A stretch of DNA of 6,608 nt, taken from NCBI GenBank assembly GCA_045592865.1, contig JAZNVP010000087.1, positions 1 through 6,608 of the forward strand, read 5' to 3'. The DNA comes from RGIG9114 sp045592865. Its GTDB lineage: Bacteria > Bacillota > Clostridia > Oscillospirales > JAGBHD01. The stretch's first letter is position 1. Each line of letters begins with the position of its first letter. Positions 1-4,130 of this stretch are shown here, one piece after another. The translations under genes and the position numbers were made by a program. The notes under the pieces were generated by a model that made no database searches, was not told where the DNA came from, and saw only the letters and a program-made list of their open reading frames with translations.

Positions 1-50
1 GGGGGGTAGGGGGGAGGATATCCCCCACCCACTCCCCCTACTATACCCCT
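1..50. other. G-run/C-run low-complexity edge
   Basis: The first 50 bases are G-runs with few other bases, followed from about 21 by C-runs. The G-rich part is roughly complementary to the C-rich part, so the segment forms an imperfect fold-back. Composition and texture differ sharply from everything after base 51, and no in-frame start codon for the following DUF1540 frame lies within it. I infer an assembly or sequencing artefact at a contig end, or a real G-rich hairpin upstream of the gene. The sequence alone cannot separate these. Confidence 0.5.
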
Positions 51-194
51 AAACTTTCCAATATTGAGTGCTCTGCCGAAACCTGCATTTTTAATAAAAA
101 AGGATGCTGTGACGCAAAAGAGATCTGTGTAGGCTCAAAAACGGCGAAAACCGAGGCTGCAACTGAGTGCGACTCGTTTGTAAAAAGTAAATAA
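3..194 (+). CDS. DUF1540 small Cys-rich protein, 5' end missing
   Basis: The frame is open from the left edge to a TAA at 192-194. From about base 60 it reads like a DUF1540 domain: an I-E-C start, a second Cys five residues later followed by I-F-N, then G-C-C-D-A, an I-C-V step, and a T-E-C-D-S-F end. That gives six cysteines in about 40 residues. Proteins of this family are short (about 45-60 residues, one or two domains), common in Clostridia, of unknown function and presumed to bind metal. The codons before about 51 come from the G/C-run edge and are probably not real coding sequence. The true start is either lost or lies near 45-54 in a corrupted form. A bidirectional terminator follows 6 bases after the stop. 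Family assignment is by motif pattern only. Confidence 0.72.
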   Translation, partial: GVGGRISPTHSPYYTPKLSNIECSAETCIFNKKGCCDAKEICVGSKTAKTEAATECDSFVKSK

Positions 195-200
195 CAGGGT

Positions 201-230
201 AAAAAAAGCGGCATTTTTGCCGCTTTTTTT
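201..230. terminator. Bidirectional intrinsic terminator
   Basis: A perfect 13-bp stem (201-213 with 218-230), an A-run plus GCGGCA paired with TGCCGC plus a T-run, closes a TTTT loop at 214-217. The A-run on one side and T-run on the other give a U-tract in both directions. It can end the DUF1540 transcript on the plus strand and anything coming leftward from yunB. Confidence 0.9.
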
Positions 231-257
231 CATTAAAATCAAATAGGGGGGACAAAG

Positions 258-294
258 AAAAAAGATTTCTATATAATATTTACAGATATAGAAA
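258..294 (-). terminator. Weak terminator candidate for yunB
   Basis: TTTCTATAT at 266-274 and ATATAGAAA at 286-294 form a 9-bp AT-rich stem with an 11-base loop. Read on the minus strand the stem is followed by a T-rich run (265-258), as an intrinsic terminator would be. The plus-strand reading has no U-tract. The stem has only two G-C pairs, so strength is doubtful, and the terminator at 201-230 would back it up. Confidence 0.35.
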
Positions 295-354
295 AAAGAA
301 AAAGAAAAGAAGAGACAAAAAGAAAAATTTTTTTAAAAAGAAAAAGTAATTTTT
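290..354. other. Polypurine spacer downstream of yunB
   Basis: About 60 bases of almost pure A/G on the plus strand, interrupted by one short A5T7A5 stretch near 324-340. No reading frame, promoter or stable hairpin is evident apart from the weak terminator candidate to its left. It is the region just past the yunB stop codon. I see no function in it. Confidence 0.5.
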
Positions 355-1011
355 TCACTCACCGAAACTTCTTTTTAAAATCGAAAGATCGGTAAAACTT
401 TCGGGAACAACTCCAACGATAACGGTCTCGCTGATAGGTGCCGAAAACGAAACGGTTTCTGTCTCTGAAAAACCTGCGAGGAAAACCGTAATGTCGGCAG
501 AGAGAATAAGGGTGAGCCTGTGAAGAGTCTGGTTAATTCCCGCCGAAATAAAATCACTCTTTATCTCGGTGTTTATAAATTTTCCCGTTTCAAGTTTAAA
601 GGGAATTCTCGGCCCCTTTCCCGCAAGATAAGGGTTACCGCTGAGACTTCCCGAGGAAAAGGAGAAGGTCTCTTCCTTAAGACTACCGAGCGCTTTAAGT
701 GACTTGAGTGCGACCGAATAGGTAAACTCCGACAGAGCGGCTGTGTCGGTTTCAACGCTTGTTATAAAGCCGCCTTCATTTTTTGATATCTGAACGAAAG
801 AAGCCTCTTTGCCCGAAAGGGAAGAGAATTCTTCCGCAAAGATTTTATATATAACCCTCTCGGTTTCTGCCTTGGCGCCGTGCTTTGCGGCGCTTATAAC
901 GAGAGGACGAATCGCTTTCGAGGAAAGATAAAACCCCGAAACGATGAGAATGAGCGCGACCGAAAATCGCGCGAAAAATAGCCGTCTTTTACCCCTTGAA
1001 AACCTTTTCAA
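355..1011 (-). CDS. yunB: Sporulation protein YunB
   Basis: The product is 218 residues: a short basic N-terminus, one membrane segment at about 17-31, then an extracytoplasmic domain. YunB hallmarks are visible: a G-x-L-x-G-N-P-Y-L-A-G-K-G-P-R-I-P stretch (121-137), S-A-G-I-N-Q-T-x-H (156-164), and P-I-S-E-T-V-I-V-G-x-V-P (192-203). In Bacillus subtilis YunB is made in the mother cell under SigE and is needed for normal spore formation; its mechanism is not established. Length is slightly below the ~250 residues of the B. subtilis protein. I placed the start at TTG (1011-1009) because AGAAAGGAG lies 9 bases upstream. The longer frame from an ATG at 1059 would translate through the likely promoter -10 and this SD. 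The gene stands alone, divergent from the replication operon. Family call is firm; the start is probable. Confidence 0.87.
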   Translation of the reverse strand: MKRFSRGKRRLFFARFSVALILIVSGFYLSSKAIRPLVISAAKHGAKAETERVIYKIFAEEFSSLSGKEASFVQISKNEGGFITSVETDTAALSEFTYSVALKSLKALGSLKEETFSFSSGSLSGNPYLAGKGPRIPFKLETGKFINTEIKSDFISAGINQTLHRLTLILSADITVFLAGFSETETVSFSAPISETVIVGVVPESFTDLSILKRSFGE

Positions 1012-1020
1012 AAAAATTTT

Positions 1021-1029
1021 CTCCTTTCT
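1021..1029 (-). promoter_or_regulatory. Ribosome binding site deciding the yunB TTG start
   Basis: On the minus strand AGAAAGGAG sits 9 bases before TTG at 1011-1009, an almost ideal Shine-Dalgarno. The in-frame ATGs further upstream (1059 and 1050) have no comparable site. Confidence 0.75.
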
Positions 1030-1048
1030 GTTTGGCTCTGTTATTAGC

Positions 1049-1056
1049 ATTATATG
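1049..1056 (-). promoter_or_regulatory. Candidate -10 of the yunB promoter
   Basis: CATATAAT on the minus strand resembles the mother-cell SigE/SigK type -10 (CATA-based) and also contains a perfect TATAAT. No good sigma-A -35 is present at 16-18 bases spacing (ACCCTA there), which favours a sporulation sigma factor, in line with SigE control of yunB in Bacillus. No clear SigE -35 is seen either, so the assignment is tentative. A start near 1042 would give a 5' UTR of about 30 bases. Confidence 0.45.
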
Positions 1057-1076
1057 CACTGTGAACGCAATTAGGG

Positions 1077-1105
1077 TTGAAAATCAAAAATTAATTTGCT
1101 ATAAT
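1077..1105 (+). promoter_or_regulatory. Sigma-A promoter of the replication operon
   Basis: TTGAAA (1077-1082), 17 bases, TATAAT (1100-1105), with TG at 1097-1098 making an extended -10. Transcription should begin near 1112, about 23 bases before the GTG start of the DnaD-like gene. One of the clearest vegetative promoters in the window. Confidence 0.88.
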
Positions 1106-1134
1106 AGGGTTACTAAATTTTTGAGGGGTAAAAA

Positions 1135-2064
1135 GTGGCTTACAGGGTTAATTTTGAGAAATATGCAAATACGTTCACGGTGCCGCGGGAACTCGTGGAA
1201 AAGAACCTTAAAACCTCGTCCGAGGAGCAGATCAAGGTTCTTCTTTGCGTTCTGTCGATAAACGGCGAAATATATCCCGAGGTCATCTCGGATATTGCGG
1301 GTGTTTCGCTTTATGAGACCGAGTGCGCCCTCGATTTCTGGGTGCAGAGAGGCTTCCTTTTGTCCGACGGGGAGAAGACCGACCTCGTTTCAAAGAAGGC
1401 GCCCGAAAAGAAGTTTTTGAACGTTGTTTCCCTCGAAAAGCCCGAGTATCACGAGTGCTTAAAGAGGGCAGAGGAGTCGGCGGTGCTTTCGGATATGCTC
1501 CGTCAGGCTCAGATGATGCTCGGCAGAACCGTTTCGGGTTCCGAGACCCAAAGCCTCGTTTTCTATCACGATACCTATGGGCTTCCCTGCGAGGTAATTC
1601 TGATGATGCTCGGATACGCTAAGGCGGCAGGAAAGCAGAATTTCAGATATATCGATAAGGTCGCGCTCGACTGGGCGGAGAAGGAAATAAACACCTACGA
1701 TAAGGCGGAAAAATATATCGATAAGCTTTTAAAATCGAAGGAAAGAGAGTATAGGATCAGAAAGATTTTGAGCATCGGAGACCGCAAACTTTCTCAGAAC
1801 GAGAAGAAATATATCGCCCGTTGGACCGAGGAACTCGCCCTTTCGGACGAGCTTATCGCCGTCGGGTATGACAGAATGGTGGACGCTATCTCCAAGGTGA
1901 GTTTTAACTATCTCGATAAGATCCTCACCTCGTTTTACCAAAGCGGCATAAAAACTGCCGAAGAGGCAGAAAAGATAGACATCTCTGACGTAAAGAAACC
2001 GCCGAAGAAGAAGGACACCTCGTATAGCAGCGGCGAGGTAAAGGGCGGAATTTTCAACAATTAA
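1135..2064 (+). CDS. Two-module DnaD domain protein (primosome/helicase loading)
   Basis: 309 residues. The N-terminus (about 20-80) looks like a winged-helix region (DDBH1-like). It is followed by two DnaD C-terminal (DDBH2) modules: one at about 115-190 with the Y-I-D-K-V-A-L-D-W helix (172-180), one at about 205-275 with Y-L-D-K-I-L-T-S-F (259-267), matching the family Y-x-x-x-I-x-x-W/F motif. The tail after 285 is basic and probably flexible. In Bacillus, DnaD and DnaB bring DnaI and the replicative helicase to DnaA-bound oriC or stalled forks. One winged helix plus two DDBH2 modules resembles Bacillus DnaB more than DnaD. Start: GTG with SD GAGGGG (1123-1128) 6 bases upstream, 23 bases past the predicted transcription start. 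The stop codon overlaps the SD of the ATPase gene, so the pair is translationally close and surely one operon. Confidence 0.85.
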   Translation: MAYRVNFEKYANTFTVPRELVEKNLKTSSEEQIKVLLCVLSINGEIYPEVISDIAGVSLYETECALDFWVQRGFLLSDGEKTDLVSKKAPEKKFLNVVSLEKPEYHECLKRAEESAVLSDMLRQAQMMLGRTVSGSETQSLVFYHDTYGLPCEVILMMLGYAKAAGKQNFRYIDKVALDWAEKEINTYDKAEKYIDKLLKSKEREYRIRKILSIGDRKLSQNEKKYIARWTEELALSDELIAVGYDRMVDAISKVSFNYLDKILTSFYQSGIKTAEEAEKIDISDVKKPPKKKDTSYSSGEVKGGIFNN

Positions 2065-2074
2065 AGGAGTTTTT

Positions 2075-3037
2075 ATGGCTGGTTACAGAAAATTTATCCC
2101 CGAAGCGCTTAAGCTTATCGAAGGCAGAAGAGCGGAAGCAGAGAGTAAAGCCGAGGCTGTAAAGGCGGCAGTTTACGGGAAAAGACCCCGTCTTGCAGAG
2201 ATCGACGCAGAACTTGCAAGAACTATGATCGAGGTTTCCAAGGCGGTTCTCGCGGGTGGCGATTATAGTGATGAGCTCGGCAGAATAAGGGATAAAAATC
2301 TCCTTCTTTCGAGAGAAAAAAGGGATATCCTCGCAACAGAAAACCTCACTCCCGAGGACATTAAACCGAAATATTTCTGCAAAAACTGCTCCGATACGGG
2401 CTACCGTGACGGTGAGATCTGCGAATGCCTTGTTGCAAGGGCGAAGGCGCTTTTATATAACAGCGTTTCTTCCGGCTCTATCGACCGAACGAAAACCTTC
2501 GATAGCTTCGACCTCTCGGTGTTTTCGGATAAGGGCGAACGCTCGGATAAAAAGCGAATGACCAAGATGTTTGAGGACCTTAAGGATTATGCGGAGAATT
2601 TTAAATATAACAACATAATCTTCTTCGGAAGAACGGGACTCGGAAAGAGCCATATTTCTCTTGCGGTGGCTAACACCCTTATTGAGAAGGGTTACGACGT
2701 TATATATACCTCGGCGCCCTCGCTCTTTATAAAGCTCGAGAAGGAGCGTTTTTCCAAGGACGGAAACTATTCCGACCTTCTCGATAGGGTTATAGAGTGC
2801 GACCTTCTGATTCTCGACGATCTCGGCGCAGAAATGAGGACCCAGTTCACCATTTCCGCTCTGTATCAGATCATTAACGAGCGGCTGAACGCAAGAAAAC
2901 CTATGATGATCAACACCAACCTCTCGGTTGAGGAGATAGATTCTTGCTATGAAGAGAGAATTGCCTCGAGGATCTACGGTAATTTCAACGCATATCAGTT
3001 CGTCGGCAAGGACCTGAGAAGAGAGTTCAGGAATTAA
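2075..3037 (+). CDS. DnaC/DnaI-like AAA+ helicase-loader ATPase
   Basis: 320 residues. The N-terminal ~95 residues are helical and charged. A Cys4 cluster follows (C102, C105, C117, C119), a likely zinc site as in DnaI-type loaders. The AAA+ module has Walker A G-R-T-G-L-G-K-S at 185-192, Walker B L-L-I-L-D-D-L-G at 244-251, a sensor-1 N-T-N at 280-282, and a probable arginine finger R299 in R-I-A-S-R-I. This is the IstB/DnaC/DnaI clade. Lying 10 bases behind a DnaD-like gene, it is far more likely the replicative helicase loader than a transposase helper (IstB); no IS21 transposase or inverted ends are seen. SD AAAGGAG (2063-2069) overlaps the preceding stop, with 5 bases to ATG. Expected role: cytoplasmic, ATP-dependent loading of the DnaB-family helicase with the DnaD-like partner. 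Confidence 0.87.
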   Translation: MAGYRKFIPEALKLIEGRRAEAESKAEAVKAAVYGKRPRLAEIDAELARTMIEVSKAVLAGGDYSDELGRIRDKNLLLSREKRDILATENLTPEDIKPKYFCKNCSDTGYRDGEICECLVARAKALLYNSVSSGSIDRTKTFDSFDLSVFSDKGERSDKKRMTKMFEDLKDYAENFKYNNIIFFGRTGLGKSHISLAVANTLIEKGYDVIYTSAPSLFIKLEKERFSKDGNYSDLLDRVIECDLLILDDLGAEMRTQFTISALYQIINERLNARKPMMINTNLSVEEIDSCYEERIASRIYGNFNAYQFVGKDLRREFRN

Positions 3038-3057
3038 AAGGCTGACGGCTTTTATCA

Positions 3058-3304
3058 GTGATATCCGCGACAGGTCGCGGGTGATATTGCGAACAGTAGT
3101 TCGCAGTGATATTCGCCTTCGGCGAGTGATATTTGCTCTTCGAGCAAGTTTCGGTGTCGGCGGAGCCGACGAAAATTAAATCGTGCCGAAGGCACACCGA
3201 AATTTGAGCCGCAGGCGAAACATCGTTTACCGTAAGGTAACATCGTTTGCCATAAGGCAACATCGTTAGCGCCCGAGGCGCTACATCATTTGCGCACATC
3301 GCAA
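3058..3304. repeat. Dyad-symmetric array of small hairpins with heptamer linkers
   Basis: Eleven short inverted repeats of 3-7 bp stem lie head to tail after the operon stop. Stems left of centre: 3065-3080, 3088-3105, 3113-3125, 3133-3147. Core: 3156-3170 and 3183-3195. Right: 3208-3216, 3227-3240, 3247-3260, 3267-3283, 3290-3304. The stems differ in sequence but the linkers are constant: GTGATAT at 3058, 3081, 3106 and 3126 on the left; ACATCGT at 3220, 3240 and 3260, ACATCAT at 3283 and ACATCGC at 3296 on the right. GTGATAT on the minus strand is ATATCAC, so all nine fit AYATCRY, inverted around the core. It lies in the transcribed 3' region of the operon. Open frames crossing it are products of the repetition. 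I do not know a named family for it. Confidence 0.85.
3145..3206. repeat. Central three-way-junction-like core of the hairpin array
   Basis: TTTCGGTG (3149-3156) pairs perfectly with CACCGAAA (3195-3202), extendable outward to CAAGTTTCGGTG with CACCGAAATTTG through one G-T pair. Two hairpins nest inside: 3157-3169 (GGA loop) and 3184-3194 (GAA loop), joined by an A-rich linker (3170-3182). The result is a three-way junction at the symmetry centre where the linker orientation flips. Outer extension of the stem would compete with the hairpin at 3133-3147. Confidence 0.7.
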
Positions 3305-3312
3305 GTTGCGGT

Positions 3313-3325
3313 GTCGCTTTGCGAC
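3313..3325. repeat. Isolated small hairpin after the array
   Basis: GTCGC and GCGAC (5 bp) with a TTT loop. It follows the last linker copy but has no linker of its own. It may be a degenerate edge unit of the array. Confidence 0.45.
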
Positions 3326-3337
3326 GGAATTAACGTA

Positions 3338-3365
3338 GGGGAGAACAGTGTTCTCCCTTTGTTTT
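3338..3365 (+). terminator. Intrinsic terminator of the replication operon
   Basis: GGGAGAAC (3339-3346) and GTTCTCCC (3350-3357) form an 8-bp stem with an AGT loop, followed by TTTGTTTT. It lies about 300 bases after the ATPase stop, beyond the hairpin array, so the array should be carried as the operon's 3' UTR if nothing stops transcription earlier. Confidence 0.78.
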
Positions 3366-3552
3366 ATGTAGAAAAGTTGCGTTTTCTTAACCACGCACAT
3401 AAAAAGTTGCGAAAACGCAACCAGAGACATAAAAAAGCCCCTGAAAACTTAACCGGAAACCCAATAAAGCCCTCGAATTCTCAACTGAATTACCCCTGAA
3501 ACACCTTATTATTACTTCAAATGCTCCCTAAAAGCCCCCGAATTCGCAACTG
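3361..3552 (-). repeat. Degenerate ~32-bp tandem repeat
   Basis: Read on the minus strand, units begin at 3552, 3520 (poor), 3487, 3455, 3423 and 3393, spaced 30-33 bases. The common theme is YRGTTGMG, then WWTTCG or TTTTC, then RGGGCTTTTT, then a G-containing end such as ATGTSYS. The two best copies (plus-strand 3533-3553 and 3468-3488) share 19 of 21 bases. The unit at 3423 contains a local hairpin GTTGCG/CGCAAC; its CGCAAC arm can instead pair with the neighbouring unit over 11 bp (3376-3386 with 3410-3420). No open frame of interest crosses it. Strong A/C bias on the plus strand. Unrecognised. Confidence 0.55.
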
Positions 3553-3623
3553 AGCATACGTAGAAGTTTATGCGAGAGGTGTTCGGTTTTAAGGGTCAAA
3601 AAGGGAAACTGAAGTTTAACCTC

Positions 3624-3652
3624 TTTACATTTCGGATTTTTTGTGGTAATAT
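3624..3652 (+). promoter_or_regulatory. Sigma-A-like promoter of the structured RNA
   Basis: TTTACA (3624-3629), 17 bases, TAATAT (3647-3652), with TG at 3644-3645 as an extended -10. Predicted start near 3659, at the first base pair of the long rod structure downstream. The -10 sits in a small inverted repeat (TGTGGT 3642-3647 with ACCACA 3654-3659) whose right arm is repeated at 3661-3666. That could be an operator or part of alternative folding. Confidence 0.68.
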
Positions 3653-3658
3653 AACCAC

Positions 3659-3828
3659 ATACCACACTACATTAGAATACACGATGAATGTTTATATCCG
3701 TGAGGGGAGAAACTATCTTGGTAAAAGGTGTTCTCTCTTTATTCCCTTGCGGATATTTATCGGTGTAGTGTGGTAGCGAAACCGAGGGAAACACTTTTTC
3801 GGCACATCCTTCGGGGTGTGCTTTTTTT
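3659..3828 (+). ncRNA. Unrecognised structured RNA: leader of the Cys-rich gene or small RNA
   Basis: About 170 bases between a promoter and an intrinsic terminator fold by eye into one long rod. P1: 3660-3673 with 3762-3775 (12 Watson-Crick plus 2 G-U). P1b: 3683-3687 with 3757-3761. P2: 3694-3706 with 3744-3756 (11 Watson-Crick plus 2 G-U). A distal helix pairs 3707-3711 with 3731-3735, under a 14-base loop. The 3' strand 3744-3775 is fully paired, so all bulges in that part (3674-3682, 3688-3693) are on the 5' strand. After P1 comes a single-stranded or weakly paired stretch, then the terminator. The 3' strand of P1 can alternatively pair downstream (3767-3771 with 3791-3795, 3772-3774 with 3781-3783), giving the mutually exclusive pairings expected of a switch. 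I do not recognise a known class (not T-box, TPP, FMN, SAM, 6S or SRP by their conserved cores). A start site inside the rod at 3684 lacks an SD. Confidence 0.6.
3802..3828 (+). terminator. Intrinsic terminator in front of the Cys-rich gene
   Basis: GCACATCC (3802-3809) and GGGTGTGC (3814-3821) form an 8-bp stem (one G-T) capped by a TTCG tetraloop, followed by seven T. It ends 4 bases before the SD of the next gene. So it either ends an independent small RNA or acts as an attenuator in that gene's leader. Confidence 0.88.
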
Positions 3829-3843
3829 ATTGAGAGGTGAAAA

Positions 3844-4062
3844 ATGAGAAAAAAACAAATTATTGATGTAACAGGAACAATATTGACTCCGTCAAGGCAA
3901 GGTCGCAACTGTTTAGGTAATGGCTACCATTTGGAATACGAGTGTTGCTGTGATGAATGTGACTATTATTTGTATTGTTTTCCGCAGTATGATTGGAGAT
4001 TAAAGAGAAACAAGTTCAAAAAGTGGGTCATGAAACTGCTGAAAAAAGAGTATTATTACTAA
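3844..4062 (+). CDS. Small Cys-rich protein of unknown function, likely metal-binding
   Basis: 72 residues, not assigned to a named family. The N-terminus reads I-D-V-T-G-T-I-L-T-P-S. A cysteine/histidine cluster follows: C23, H29, C34-C35-C36, C39, C45, with the core E-C-C-C-D-E-C-D-Y-Y-L-Y-C. The C-terminal third (51-72) is strongly basic with an aromatic end. The spacing suggests a zinc ribbon or treble-clef-like site; no catalytic motif or signal peptide is seen. The start is supported by a strong extended SD, GAGAGGTGA (3832-3840), 3 bases from ATG. The gene lies behind the structured RNA and its terminator, so expression may depend on readthrough. It is more AT-rich than its neighbours and shares no operon with them, so it may be a recent arrival. 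A very strong terminator begins at its stop codon. Confidence 0.72.
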   Translation: MRKKQIIDVTGTILTPSRQGRNCLGNGYHLEYECCCDECDYYLYCFPQYDWRLKRNKFKKWVMKLLKKEYYY

Positions 4063-4104
4063 AAAAGAGAGAACAAAACATATACGTTTTGTTCTCTCTT
4101 TTTT
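4061..4104. terminator. Bidirectional terminator between convergent genes
   Basis: A perfect 19-bp stem (4061-4079 with 4086-4104) around a 6-base loop, with an A-run at one foot and a T-run at the other. It starts within the TAA of the Cys-rich gene and lies 26 bases past the ysxC stop, serving both strands. Confidence 0.95.
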
Positions 4105-4130
4105 AGTTACCTTATTTCGTCGGCATAAGC

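Noticed and set aside
1012..1059. Longer yunB start at ATG 1059 or 1050
   Set aside because: It would translate through a TATAAT-like -10 and through the strong SD that serves the TTG at 1011.
2075..3037. IS21 IstB transposition helper
   Set aside because: No IstA partner, no inverted ends, and the gene is in a replication operon with a DnaD-like gene. The Cys4 cluster fits a helicase loader.
3027..3299. Minus-strand open frames of 62 and 90 residues across the hairpin array
   Set aside because: They are produced by the repeated linkers and stems (recurring Y-H and A-N-I-T type strings), have no convincing SD, and the DNA is explained by the inverted-repeat array.
3058..3304. CRISPR array
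   Set aside because: Repeats are only 7 bases, intervals are 13-25 bases and are themselves palindromes, and the repeat orientation flips midway. No cas genes are present.
3570..3776. 68-residue plus-strand open frame and a shorter frame from 3684
   Set aside because: Neither has an SD, both cross the promoter or the RNA helices, and the amino acid pattern looks non-protein. The base pairing explains the sequence better.
3659..3828. 6S RNA or a known riboswitch
   Set aside because: The rod shape is 6S-like, but its bulges are one-sided rather than a central bubble, and an extra tail and terminator follow. None of the conserved cores of the common riboswitch or T-box classes is visible. Rejected on visual grounds only.
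3672..3908. Minus-strand 78-residue open frame
   Set aside because: It runs antisense through the structured RNA, its terminator and the start of the Cys-rich gene, with no RBS.
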